This document shows, in pieces, positions 8,248 to 16,912 of a stretch of 64,000 bases of DNA. The notes beneath the pieces are model-generated. The model was not told the DNA's origin. It was given only the letters and a program-made list of their open reading frames with translations, and did no database searches. Made by a program: the position numbers and the translations under genes. Position 1 is the first letter of the stretch. Each line of letters begins with the position of its first letter. Origin of the DNA: JAAFIW01 sp031414805 (GTDB lineage: Bacteria > Pseudomonadota > Gammaproteobacteria > Burkholderiales > Burkholderiaceae_C); the NCBI GenBank assembly GCA_031414805.1, contig JANOQJ010000080.1, positions 62,001 to 126,000 on the forward strand, read 5' to 3'.

Positions 8248-8997
8248 ATGTTGAAAAACAAAGTGGCGTTGGTTACCGGCGGTGGCTCTGGCATTGGCCG
8301 CGCAGTGGCCTTGGTGTGGGCGCGCGAAGGTGCCAAGGTGGTGGTCAGCGACATCAACGCGGTCCAGGGCGAAGAAACCGCCGAGATGGTGCGGGCCAAG
8401 GGTGGGCATGCGCTGTTTGTCGAGACCGATGTGGGAAAACCGGCTGACGCGAAAACGCTCGTGGACCGCGCGGTGTCGCATTTCGGGCGACTGGATGTGG
8501 CCTGCAACAACGCAGGCATTGGCGGACCCAGTGCCCCGGTCGCACAGTACCCGCTGGACGGCTGGGCCAACGTGATCAACATCAATTTGAACGGCGTCTT
8601 TTTTGGCATGCGCGAGCAGATTGCGGCCATGCTCAAAACGGGTGGTGGCTCCATCATCAACATGGCCTCGATCCTGGGCGCGGTAGGCTCGGCCACCAAT
8701 TCGGCCTACACCGCCGCCAAACATGGCGTGGTGGGCCTGACGCAGGCAGCCGCCATTGAGTACAGCGCGCACGGCATCCGCATCAACGCGGTGGCACCCG
8801 GCTTCATTCACACGCCGCTGGTGGCGGGCCTGGAAGGCAACCCCGAAGTGAAAGCCATGCTCATCAAAGCCCACCCGATTGGGCGCTTGGGTCAGCCCGA
8901 AGAAGTGGCTGAATTGGTGGCCTGGCTGGCTTCAGACCGGGCGTCGTTTGTGACGGGGGCTTATTTACCGGTAGATGGCGGGTATTTGGCTCGCTGA
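8248..8997 (+). CDS. Short-chain dehydrogenase/reductase
   Basis: A 249-residue classical SDR: TGGGSGIG cofactor loop (residues 10-17), CNNAG, catalytic YTAAK with the upstream NMAS serine, and a C-terminal SDRASFVTGAYLPVDGGY. It oxidises or reduces an alcohol/ketone with NAD(P)(H); the substrate cannot be told. The start is the ATG at 8248, which fits the family N-terminus MLKNKVALVTG; the longer frame adds a Cys/Arg-rich stretch without match. It is divergent from uspA. Confidence 0.9.
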   Translation: MLKNKVALVTGGGSGIGRAVALVWAREGAKVVVSDINAVQGEETAEMVRAKGGHALFVETDVGKPADAKTLVDRAVSHFGRLDVACNNAGIGGPSAPVAQYPLDGWANVININLNGVFFGMREQIAAMLKTGGGSIINMASILGAVGSATNSAYTAAKHGVVGLTQAAAIEYSAHGIRINAVAPGFIHTPLVAGLEGNPEVKAMLIKAHPIGRLGQPEEVAELVAWLASDRASFVTGAYLPVDGGYLAR

Positions 8998-9031
8998 TTT
9001 CTAGTCGGCGGGAGATTGTCGCGTGAGGTGG

Positions 9032-9071
9032 ACTGAAAAATGACGCTGTATATACTGCGTCATTTTTCAGT
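9032..9071. promoter_or_regulatory. Palindromic operator/promoter of the toxin-antitoxin pair
   Basis: Perfect 15-bp arms, ACTGAAAAATGACGC (9032-9046) and its reverse complement (9057-9071), around the 10-nt spacer TGTATATACT, which itself looks like a -10 region. It lies 16 nt upstream of the antitoxin start. RHH antitoxins usually repress their own promoter at such sites. Confidence 0.65.
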
Positions 9072-9087
9072 TCAATGGAGCCAGCTC

Positions 9088-9333
9088 ATGACAGCCCGTG
9101 CCTTATTCAGTATCACAGACGAAGTTTTGAACCGTTTTCGCGACTTGGTGCCTTTTCGCGAACGAAGCCAGGAAGTTGAGCGCTTGATGCGCGAGGAAAT
9201 CGCACGCCGGGAGTTGGCGCGTGAGCAGCACATTGAACGTTTGGCTCTGCAGGTGGAGTCGCGTGCTGATTTTGCGGATGTGCGAGCTGCCTCGGATGAC
9301 GTGAATGCTGTGGCCGGCGAGGCGCTGGAGTGA
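9088..9333 (+). CDS. Ribbon-helix-helix antitoxin of a MazF-type pair
   Basis: An 81-residue acidic and helical protein. Residues 4-35 (ALFSITDEVLNRFRDLV then RSQEVERLMREEI) fit a RHH fold with an oligomerising second helix; the rest is a charged tail that would wrap the toxin. I prefer the ATG at 9088 to an upstream ATG at 9040, because the latter lies inside the palindromic operator, while GGAG precedes 9088. Its stop overlaps the toxin start. Confidence 0.8.
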   Translation: MTARALFSITDEVLNRFRDLVPFRERSQEVERLMREEIARRELAREQHIERLALQVESRADFADVRAASDDVNAVAGEALE

Positions 9334-9689
9334 TAGCAACCGAAATCCGGCGCGGTGACATCTACATCGTTGACTTTGACCCACCCAAAGGGGCTGAGCT
9401 CAAAGTAGGCAGTGAAATCGTCAAACGCCGCCCCGCCGTGGTGATCTCTCGCAATGCGATCAACAAAATCCGCCGCACGGTGATGGTGGTGCCGCTGTCG
9501 TCATCGCCCACCCCGGTGGAGATTTTTGCGGTACCCGTGCCGTCTGCTGGAGTCAATTCAGTGGCGGTTTGCGACCAGTTGACTACGGTGAACAAGGCCA
9601 CGCGGGTACTCAACCGGGTGGGTAGCTTGTCTGCGCAAGACCTGCGATTAGTGGAACTGGGTTTGAAAGACGCCATGGGCTTGGTTTAG
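9330..9689 (+). CDS. MazF/PemK family endoribonuclease toxin
   Basis: A 119-residue protein starting with GTG overlapping the antitoxin stop (GTGATAG). Family blocks are RRGDIYIVDFDPPKG, KRRPAVVISRN, VMVVPLSS and VAVCDQLTTVNK; the N-terminal Arg and the PLSS Ser/Thr region form the RNase site of MazF. It cleaves single-stranded RNA at short motifs in known members. It ends 1 nt from the convergent VIT gene. Confidence 0.9.
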   Translation: MIATEIRRGDIYIVDFDPPKGAELKVGSEIVKRRPAVVISRNAINKIRRTVMVVPLSSSPTPVEIFAVPVPSAGVNSVAVCDQLTTVNKATRVLNRVGSLSAQDLRLVELGLKDAMGLV

Positions 9690-9690
9690 C

Positions 9691-10380
9691 TCATACCGCC
9701 GCCCCAAACCAGGCCCCCACACCCGCCGTCACCGCCATCGCCAGCGCACCCCAAAACGTCACCCGTAATACGCTGGGCCACAGCTTGGCACCACCCGCCC
9801 GCGCGGCAACGCCACCCAAGAGTGCCAGGAAGGCAATGGCGGTGACCGAAATGGCTGCAATCACATATTGCGGGGGTGCCAACGCCCCCACGACCAGCGG
9901 AAGTGCCGCCCCCACCGCGAAGCTGGCGGCGGACGCCAGAGCGGCTTGGAGGGGGCGGGCGCTGAGCTCGGGCGATAGGCCCAGCTCGTCGCGTGCGTGG
10001 GCACCCAAGGCGTCGTGTGCCATCAACTGCTGGGCAACTTGTTGCGCCAGCTGCGGCGTGAGCCCGCGTTTCTCGTAAATGGCGCTCAGCTCGCGTTGCT
10101 CGGCTTGAGGGTTGGCGAGCAGCTCGGCGGCTTCGCGCGACAGATCGGCCTTCTCCGTGTCGGCCTGCGAATAGACCGACACATATTCCCCCGCCGCCAT
10201 CGACATCGCGCCGGCCACCAGCGCGGCAATACCGGTCACCAGCAGGGCGTCAAAACCACCTGCAGCGGCAATGCCCACCAGCAAACTGGCGGTGGACACG
10301 ATGCCGTCGTTGGCTCCCAGCACCGTCGCGCGCAGCCAGCCAATACGCTGGGTTTTGTGTATTTCTGCATGTCTTGCCAT
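9691..10380 (-). CDS. VIT1/CCC1-family iron/manganese transporter
   Basis: A 229-residue protein with about five membrane segments. The first segment region GWLRATVLGANDGIVSTASLLVG and AGAMSMAAGEYVSVYSQADTE match the VIT family; the charged loop at residues 75-135 is its metal-binding region. It exports or sequesters Fe(II)/Mn(II). It lies downstream of the Ca-type ATPase on the same strand, separated by a 63-nt repeat copy. Confidence 0.85.
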   Translation of the reverse strand: MARHAEIHKTQRIGWLRATVLGANDGIVSTASLLVGIAAAGGFDALLVTGIAALVAGAMSMAAGEYVSVYSQADTEKADLSREAAELLANPQAEQRELSAIYEKRGLTPQLAQQVAQQLMAHDALGAHARDELGLSPELSARPLQAALASAASFAVGAALPLVVGALAPPQYVIAAISVTAIAFLALLGGVAARAGGAKLWPSVLRVTFWGALAMAVTAGVGAWFGAAV

Positions 10381-10392
10381 GATGGATCCTGT

Positions 10393-10455
10393 GCTATTAA
10401 ATGGATAGCTGCTTGAGCAGTATTTACAAGGGTTGCAGCCGTATTTTGCTTAAAA
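10393..10455 (+). repeat. 63-nt dispersed repeat, intergenic copy 1
   Basis: Begins GCTATTAAATGGATAGC, continues TGCTTGAGCAGTATTTACAA and ends TTTTGCTTAAAA. GCTAT/ATAGC and CTGCT-TG-AGCAG are the two small inverted pairs of the family. The core TGA is intact. It lies between the VIT gene and the Ca-type ATPase gene. Confidence 0.9.
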
Positions 10456-10481
10456 CAGCTTGTCAGGGCCTGGTTTGCGAA

Positions 10482-13301
10482 TCATCGCTGCCTTGCCTGC
10501 CAAAGCCTGGTGACCGCCTTGCGCAGCTCGCTGTACACCAGCACACCGCTGGCCATGCCCACGCACACGCCCCATTGCGCCAGTGTCAGCGGCGTTGTGC
10601 CAAAGGCCACGTTCAAAAAGCCGATGTGAACCACCGCCACCTGCAGCAACGCAGACAGTGCAATCGCTCCCCACAGCCAGCGGTTGGCAAACAGCCCGAC
10701 AAAAGCGCTCGTGATGTCTGAGCGGGCGGCCAGGCAGTTGAACAAGCTGGCAAAGACCAGCACGTTGAAGGCGGCGGTGCGGGCCATGGTCAAGTCCCCT
10801 TCGCCCGAGATCAAACCGCCAGGCAAATACATGTCCATCGTCAGAAGCGTGAGCACCGCTACCACCAAGCCAATTTCCACCACATCGAGCCACATGCGGG
10901 TATTGATGAGCCGCTCGGTGAGGGGCCGGGGCTTGCGGGCCATCAAATCGCCCACCGGCGGGTCAACACCCAGCGCCAGCGCGGGGCCGGAGTCGGTGAC
11001 CAGATTGATCCACAGCAGCTGGGTGGCCAGTAGCGGAAGCACGACAGATGCGCCATCGGTGCCGCCCCCAAGCCCCGTCAATCCAATCACGCTCGCACCC
11101 ACCACGCCCAGAAAAACAGTGAGCACCTCGCCCATGTTGGACGACAGCAGGTAGCGCAAAAACTTGCGGATGTTGTCAAACACCGCGCGGCCTTCGTGCA
11201 CCGCTTGCACGATGGTGGCGAAGTTATCGTCCGCCAGAATCATCTTGGCCGCCTCTTTTGTGACCTCGGTTCCGGTGATGCCCATGGCAATGCCGATGTT
11301 GGCGGCTTTCAGCGCCGGTGCGTCGTTCACACCGTCGCCCGTCATCGCCACCACCTGACCACCGGATTGCAGCGCCGCCACGATGCGCAGCTTGTGCGCC
11401 GGTGCCACCCGCGCAAACACGGAGGTTTCGCGCACGGCCTGGGCCAGCGCAGCGTCGTCCATGGCCTCGATTTGCGTACCCGTCAAAGCAGCCGCTCCGG
11501 CTTTGACGATGTCTAAATCTTGCGCAATCCGCAGCGCCGTCGACGGGTGGTCGCCGGTAATCATCACCACCCGAATGCCCGCGCGATGCGCCTCGCCAAT
11601 CGCCACCGCTGCCTCTGGGCGTGCCGGATCCATGATGCCCACCGTGCCGACAAAAATGAGGTCACGCTCCAGCGGGTGACCGCCCTCAATGTCTTCGTCG
11701 GCGTCCAGCGGGCGGTAGGCCACGGCCAGGGTGCGCAAGGCTGCGTTGGACAGCGTTTCCACGTCCGCCAGAATTTTCGCGCGCAGCGCCTCGTCGAGCG
11801 GCACCACATCCAGGCCCACGCGGGCGCGCGTGCAGCGATGCAGCAGCACGTCGGGTGCGCCTTTGGTAATCAGCATCACCGCGTCGCCGTGGTCGTGGTC
11901 TTTCTCCACCGTAGACATCAGCTTGCGCTGGGATGTGAAGGGAATCTCGGAGATGCGCTCGAAACGGCGCTTGCGGCTTTGCTCTAGATCAGCTGTACCC
12001 AGCTTGCGCTCGGCCACCAAAAAGGCCGCCTCGGTGGAGTCGCCGTGAATCTCCCACTGCCCATCTGCTGCCTGGCGCAAGTCGGCGTTGCCCGCCAGGC
12101 TACCGCCCCCCAGCAGCACCGTTTGCTCCGCCAACACGGGCCCAGCGGCCAGCGGCGCGCCCGCGTGCAATACCTGCCCCTGCGGCGCATAGCCCACGCC
12201 GGTCACTTCGGTGCTGCCCGATGCGGTAATGATCTTTTGAATCGTCATTTCAGCACGCGTCAAGGTGCCGGTTTTGTCCGACGCAATCACCGAGGCGCAC
12301 CCCAGGGTTTCAACCGACGACAGCTTTTTAACAATCGCGTGATGCTTTGCCATGCGCTGAACGCCCAGCGCCAGTACCACCGACAGGATGGCTGGCAAAC
12401 CCTCCGGCACCGCAGCCACCGCCAGCGACACGCCGAGCAGCAAGATGGGCACTACATCGGCCACGCTGCGAATGTCCGACAGTGCGGCAATCGTGGCGAC
12501 CACCACCACAGCAATCACTACCACTGCCACGCCCAGCATGCGCCCCACATGGGCCACCTCGGTTTGCAGCGGCGTGGGCGGCTCCACCGTGGCTTGCAGC
12601 AAATGGGCAATTTGGCCCATCTCGGTTTGCATGCCGCACGCTGTGACCACAGCCAACCCGGTGCCTTGTGACACCGAGGTGCCCTTGAACACCCGGTTCA
12701 ACTGATCGCCCAGGCTGGCCGGTTTGTCCAGCGTGGTCGGGTCTTTTTGAATGGCCTGACTCTCTCCAGTCAGCGAGGCTTCGTGCACGCTCAAGGCGTG
12801 GGTTTCAATCAGGCGTGCGTCGGCCCCCACCGAGTCGCCTTCGCCCAGCACCAGCAAGTCGCCCACCACCAACTCCGCGCTCGGCACCCGCACCGCCTGC
12901 CCGCCGCGCATCACCGCCGAGGTGGCCGCCGTCATGCGCTGCAACGCTGCGACAGCCTGGTCGGCCTTGGCTTGCTGAACGAAGCCCAAAACCCCGTTGA
13001 GCAGCACCACGACGGCAATCACCACCGCATCGATCGGCCAGCCGACCTGGCCCTCTATCCACCACGCCATCAGCGCAATGGCGATAGCGGCAAGCAGCAG
13101 GTACACCAGCGGGTCTTGAAACTGCGCCAGTGCCTGTCGCCACTGGGCAGGCGGCGGCTCTGACGTGAGCTCATTGGGGCCATTGACGGCCAGGCGGCGC
13201 TGGGCTTCTTGGATTGTCAGGCCGTCTTGGGTGTTGGCTTGGGTGGACGCGGCGACATCTTCCCAGCGGGTGCAGGCGACGTCGGACACCGGTTCAGCCA
13301 C
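10482..13301 (-). CDS. P-type IIA cation (Ca2+-like) ATPase
   Basis: A 939-residue membrane pump with an N-terminal cation ATPase domain, about ten membrane segments, LTGES actuator loop, VPEGLPA in the ion-binding M4 helix (as in type II Ca pumps), phosphorylation motif DKTGTLT and hinge MTGDGVNDAPALK. It exports Ca2+ or a similar cation; specificity is inferred from the VPEGLP motif. The start is GTG at 13301; a stop lies 14 codons further upstream. Motif copy b of the shared palindrome lies 107 nt upstream, linking it to uspA and the arc operon. Confidence 0.9.
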   Translation of the reverse strand: MAEPVSDVACTRWEDVAASTQANTQDGLTIQEAQRRLAVNGPNELTSEPPPAQWRQALAQFQDPLVYLLLAAIAIALMAWWIEGQVGWPIDAVVIAVVVLLNGVLGFVQQAKADQAVAALQRMTAATSAVMRGGQAVRVPSAELVVGDLLVLGEGDSVGADARLIETHALSVHEASLTGESQAIQKDPTTLDKPASLGDQLNRVFKGTSVSQGTGLAVVTACGMQTEMGQIAHLLQATVEPPTPLQTEVAHVGRMLGVAVVVIAVVVVATIAALSDIRSVADVVPILLLGVSLAVAAVPEGLPAILSVVLALGVQRMAKHHAIVKKLSSVETLGCASVIASDKTGTLTRAEMTIQKIITASGSTEVTGVGYAPQGQVLHAGAPLAAGPVLAEQTVLLGGGSLAGNADLRQAADGQWEIHGDSTEAAFLVAERKLGTADLEQSRKRRFERISEIPFTSQRKLMSTVEKDHDHGDAVMLITKGAPDVLLHRCTRARVGLDVVPLDEALRAKILADVETLSNAALRTLAVAYRPLDADEDIEGGHPLERDLIFVGTVGIMDPARPEAAVAIGEAHRAGIRVVMITGDHPSTALRIAQDLDIVKAGAAALTGTQIEAMDDAALAQAVRETSVFARVAPAHKLRIVAALQSGGQVVAMTGDGVNDAPALKAANIGIAMGITGTEVTKEAAKMILADDNFATIVQAVHEGRAVFDNIRKFLRYLLSSNMGEVLTVFLGVVGASVIGLTGLGGGTDGASVVLPLLATQLLWINLVTDSGPALALGVDPPVGDLMARKPRPLTERLINTRMWLDVVEIGLVVAVLTLLTMDMYLPGGLISGEGDLTMARTAAFNVLVFASLFNCLAARSDITSAFVGLFANRWLWGAIALSALLQVAVVHIGFLNVAFGTTPLTLAQWGVCVGMASGVLVYSELRKAVTRLWQARQR

Positions 13302-13408
13302 CGCGCCCAGCCGCTGCGGTTTTGGGAATGGGAGATAGAAGGATCATCAAGTGCCTTGCGCAAATCGTGTGGGGTGAAAACTCAGCGTAGTGGCACCCTG
13401 TCATCCCG

Positions 13409-13428
13409 TCTGTGCGCTAGCGAACACA
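13409..13428 (-). promoter_or_regulatory. Shared 20-bp near-palindrome, copy b (upstream of the Ca-type ATPase)
   Basis: Plus-strand TCTGTGCGCTAGCGAACACA; the best palindrome of the four copies. It lies 107 nt upstream of the GTG start, in the same polarity relative to the gene as the other copies. Confidence 0.6.
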
Positions 13429-13437
13429 GCGTCTATT

Positions 13438-13501
13438 GCTATAAAATATATAGCTGCTTGAGCAGTATATAAAAGGGCTAGTGGCTGTTTTGGCTATGTA
13501 A
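13438..13501 (+). repeat. 63-nt dispersed repeat, intergenic copy 2
   Basis: Same family as 10393-10455: GCTATAAAATATATAGC, then TGCTTGAGCAGTATATAAAA. It starts 9 nt after the shared palindrome and points away from the ATPase gene. Confidence 0.85.
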
Positions 13502-14049
13502 GCTGTTGAGCGTCAGGAAAAAACGGGGTCATATTCCGCTCCCTTTGCCGGGCACATTGCCGCATTCAACACAAAACTCGCGGAACACCTCCCAGATTCC
13601 AATCGTTACGTTTTTGAAGCGTTATGGCTGCTTTAGTGCCAAATGGGTCGCTAGCCCCTGTGAATATTGCTCAAGCAGCTATGAAATAGATAGCGTTTCA
13701 GGGTTGTCGTGCAGATCAAGGTGCGGCATCGCACAGACGGCACTGTGGTTTGGGTCCTCAATGGCGGCTCCTTCACCACGAAAGCATCAGTTATGAATCT
13801 GTCAACAGCAACTGGCCCCAACCCCAGTGGCAATGGCGCGGCGACACGGGCCATGTTTGACCACTTTGAACCTTCGCGTGCGGCGCCACGCCTAGCCGTT
13901 GGTGGGTCGGCAAACGGTCAACCAGGGCCTTTACAGCGCCCGCCAGTGGATGTTTCCTTCAAGCGACCCACGCTGCACTTGAAGCGCAGCCGCGCAGGTT
14001 GAACCACCGCGCACAGCGCATGGTTGTGGGCTTTTCGGTTTCTGCAACT
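13502..14049. other. Gap without a supported gene between two P-type ATPase genes
   Basis: The 548 nt contain one inverted copy of the 63-nt repeat (13632-13694). Short open frames on both strands show no recognisable family. Near 14009-14030 a weak hairpin (CCACCGCGC... GTTGTGG) may terminate transcription. The rest shows nothing I can name. Confidence 0.5.
13632..13694 (-). repeat. 63-nt dispersed repeat, intergenic copy 3 (inverted)
   Basis: Reverse orientation relative to copy 2, 130 nt away, so the two copies face each other. The minus strand reads GCTATCTATTTCATAGC then TGCTTGAGCAATATTCACAG; the TGA is intact. Confidence 0.85.
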
Positions 14050-16896
14050 TCACTGCCAGCCAAAGCGCTTGACATAAAACTGCTTCATCCAGCTGGTCAG
14101 CACGCAATAGCCGCCCAGAATGCCGAGTAGCCATAAAAAGTAAGCAGGCGGCAAAGGCTGCAATTTGAAGTACCCGGCCAGCGGCGACATCGGCAGATAC
14201 AAGCCGATGGCCATGATGGTCAGCGTCATGCCAATCAGCAGGGGTGCGGGGCGGCTTTGAATGAAGGGCAGCTTCGGTGTGCGAATCATGTGAACCACCA
14301 GCGTCTGGGTCAGCAGGCCCACCACAAACCAGCCCGACTGGAAAATCCCCTGTTCGGCCACCGTGTTGGCGCTGAACACCCACCACATCACCGCAAACAG
14401 GCTGATGTCAAAAATCGAGCTGATCGGCCCAAAGAACAGCATGAAACGACCAATGTCGGCTGGGTTCCATTTCAGGGGTTTGCTCACCAGTTCGGCGTCG
14501 ACGTTGTCAAACGGAATGCTCACCTGCGAGAAGTCGTACAACAGGTTTTGCACCAGCAGCTGCAGGGGCAGCATGGGCAAAAACGGCAGGAATGCGCTGG
14601 CCACCAGCACCGACAGCACATTGCCAAAGTTGGAGCTGGCCGTCATGCGGATGTACTTGAGCATGTTGCAAAAAGTCTTGCGACCCTCAATCACGCCGTC
14701 GTCCAGCACCATCAAACTTTTTTCCAACAAGATGATGTCGGCAGCCTCTTTGGCAATGTCTACCGCGCTATCCACCGAGATGCCAATGTCGGCAGCGCGC
14801 AAAGCGGGTGCGTCGTTGATGCCGTCACCCATGAACCCCACCACATGCCCGTTGGCACGCAAGGCCCGCACGATGCGCTCTTTGTGCAGGGGCGCGAGCT
14901 TGGCGAACAGCTGATGTTTCTCAACGGCCAAGGCCAGCGCCGCGTCATCCATGGCTTCGACCTGGTGGCCCAGCAACGCCTGTCCAGCCGACCCAGTGAA
15001 CAACCCGACCTGATTGCACACGCGCGCGGTGACCAGGTCGTTGTCTCCCGTCAACACCTTCACGGCCACACCGTGGGCGGCCAGTGCTTTCAAGGCCGGT
15101 GCGGCTGATTCTTTGGGTGGATCGAGAAAGCCGATGAAGCCCATCAAGGTCAACCCGGCTTCGTCACTTTTCGAATAAACGGTCTGGGCATGCGGTATTT
15201 GTTTGATGGCCACCGCCACCACACGCAGGCCTTCCTGGTTCAGCTCGCCCGCGAACGCTAGCGCGCGGGCGCGCATCGGCGCATCGAAAAGCACCTGCTT
15301 CGGTACGTTGCCCTCGACGATCTGCACATGGGTACATATCGTCAGCACTTCTTCCACAGCGCCCTTGCAAATCAGCTCGTGCCGATGCGGTGCGTCGACC
15401 ACTGGCGCGGTGTCAGGCTTGGCCTTGTCCAGGGACTCAGCGTCAGACGCTGCGAGCACCGACACGATGACCGACATGCGCCGCCTCGAGAAGTCAAATG
15501 GCACCTCGTCAATCTTGCGGTAGCCCTGCTTCAGGTTGAGTGCTGCTGGCAGCTCCAGGTGTTCCAGCACCGCATGGTCCAGCAGGTTTTTCAGGCCGGT
15601 CTGGTAGTAGCTGTTTAAAAAAGCGTAGTGCAGCACCTCGTCGCTGGTGGTGCCGAAAGCATCGGTTTTGCGGGCTAGAGCAATTTTGTCTTGCGTCAGG
15701 GTGCCGGTTTTGTCGGTGCACAACACATCCATCGCACCAAAGTTCTGAATCGCCTCCAGGTGTTTGACGATGAGCTTCTTGCGCGACAAAGCCACTGCGC
15801 CTTTAGCCAGGGTGGAGGTCACCACCATGGGCAGCGTCTCCGGCGTCAAGCCCACCGCGACCGACAGGGCAAAAAGGAAAGCTTCGCCCCAGTCGCCCTT
15901 GGTGAAACCGTTGACGAAAAACACGATGGGAACCATCACCAGCGCAAAGCGGATAAGCAACCAGCTCACGCTGTTGATGCCCGCCTGAAACGCCGTGGGC
16001 GTACGGTCGGTTGCCACCACGCGGCTGGCCAGTGCGCCAAAGTAGCTTCGGTTACCGGTGGCGACCACCAGCGCGGTGGCTGTGCCGGACACGACGTTGG
16101 TGCCCATGAAGACCAGGTTGCTCTGCTCCAGCGCAGCCTCACTCTCACCATGGCGCTGCACAAACTTTTCAACCGGCATGGACTCACCGGTCATCGCGGC
16201 CTGAGCGACAAACAAGTCGCGTGCGGCAATCACACGGCAGTCTGCCGGAATCATGTCGCCCGCCGAAAGCGCGACCAGGTCGCCCGGCACCAGCTCCCGG
16301 ATGGGGACTTCCAGCTGGTTCTGTGAGGCATTCAGTGTGAGCGGCGCAGCGCCAGGCTTCGCTGGGTCTTTGGGACGCAACACGGTTGCGGTGTTGCGCA
16401 CCATGGCTTTCAGGCTTTCAGCCGCGCGGTGTGAGCGACCCTCCTGCACGAAGCGCACCACGGTGCTGAGCACCACCATGACGCCGATGACCACCGTGGC
16501 CTTGGCATCGCTGGTGACCCAAGACACCAAGGCCAATACGGTGAGTAGCAAATTGAATGGGTTGCTGTAGCAGTGCCACAGGTGCAGCCACCACGGCAAC
16601 GGCTTTTCGTGCTCAATCTCGTTGCTACCCACTCGCCGCAGGCGCTTGGCAGCTTCCTGCGCGCTCAGACCGTCTGGTTGGGACTGAAGCCGTTCAAGAG
16701 CGGCGGCGGGTTCATCGTGCGCAACACGCAGCAATTCATCGGTGTGCGCTTGGTCGGGTGCTGTGGGCGTGCCGGGGCTGGATGCGGTGTGCGGCTGCAC
16801 GGGGCGGGTAAAAAACCGCTGCCGCCGACGCCGGTGCAGGACGCTGCTGAACCACTGTGTGAGCAGGGTTGATGGGCTCGTCACAGCGCAACTCAA
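14050..16896 (-). CDS. mgtA: Mg2+-translocating P-type ATPase
   Basis: A 948-residue type IIIB P-ATPase importing Mg2+. Key blocks are PWWLHLWHCYSNPFNLLLT (first membrane hairpin, typical of MgtA), MTGESMPVEK, CTDKTGTLTQD (phosphorylation Asp) and FMGDGINDAPALRAADIG. The N-terminal 45 residues are basic and variable as in MgtA. Translation appears to start at TTG (16896) with GAGCAGAG just upstream; it lies only 16 nt after the porin stop, so it is the last gene of the arc-porin transcript. No Mg-sensing leader is visible because there is almost no leader. Confidence 0.9.
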   Translation of the reverse strand: MSCAVTSPSTLLTQWFSSVLHRRRRQRFFTRPVQPHTASSPGTPTAPDQAHTDELLRVAHDEPAAALERLQSQPDGLSAQEAAKRLRRVGSNEIEHEKPLPWWLHLWHCYSNPFNLLLTVLALVSWVTSDAKATVVIGVMVVLSTVVRFVQEGRSHRAAESLKAMVRNTATVLRPKDPAKPGAAPLTLNASQNQLEVPIRELVPGDLVALSAGDMIPADCRVIAARDLFVAQAAMTGESMPVEKFVQRHGESEAALEQSNLVFMGTNVVSGTATALVVATGNRSYFGALASRVVATDRTPTAFQAGINSVSWLLIRFALVMVPIVFFVNGFTKGDWGEAFLFALSVAVGLTPETLPMVVTSTLAKGAVALSRKKLIVKHLEAIQNFGAMDVLCTDKTGTLTQDKIALARKTDAFGTTSDEVLHYAFLNSYYQTGLKNLLDHAVLEHLELPAALNLKQGYRKIDEVPFDFSRRRMSVIVSVLAASDAESLDKAKPDTAPVVDAPHRHELICKGAVEEVLTICTHVQIVEGNVPKQVLFDAPMRARALAFAGELNQEGLRVVAVAIKQIPHAQTVYSKSDEAGLTLMGFIGFLDPPKESAAPALKALAAHGVAVKVLTGDNDLVTARVCNQVGLFTGSAGQALLGHQVEAMDDAALALAVEKHQLFAKLAPLHKERIVRALRANGHVVGFMGDGINDAPALRAADIGISVDSAVDIAKEAADIILLEKSLMVLDDGVIEGRKTFCNMLKYIRMTASSNFGNVLSVLVASAFLPFLPMLPLQLLVQNLLYDFSQVSIPFDNVDAELVSKPLKWNPADIGRFMLFFGPISSIFDISLFAVMWWVFSANTVAEQGIFQSGWFVVGLLTQTLVVHMIRTPKLPFIQSRPAPLLIGMTLTIMAIGLYLPMSPLAGYFKLQPLPPAYFLWLLGILGGYCVLTSWMKQFYVKRFGWQ

Positions 16897-16912
16897 CTCT
16901 GCTCAATAACTG

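Noticed and set aside
9040..9333. Antitoxin starting at ATG 9040
   Set aside because: The start lies inside the 15-bp palindrome and the extra residues are not like RHH proteins.
13709..14002. 97-residue plus-strand frame in the gap between the two P-ATPase genes
   Set aside because: No family, no Shine-Dalgarno site, and composition not like a protein of the neighbours.
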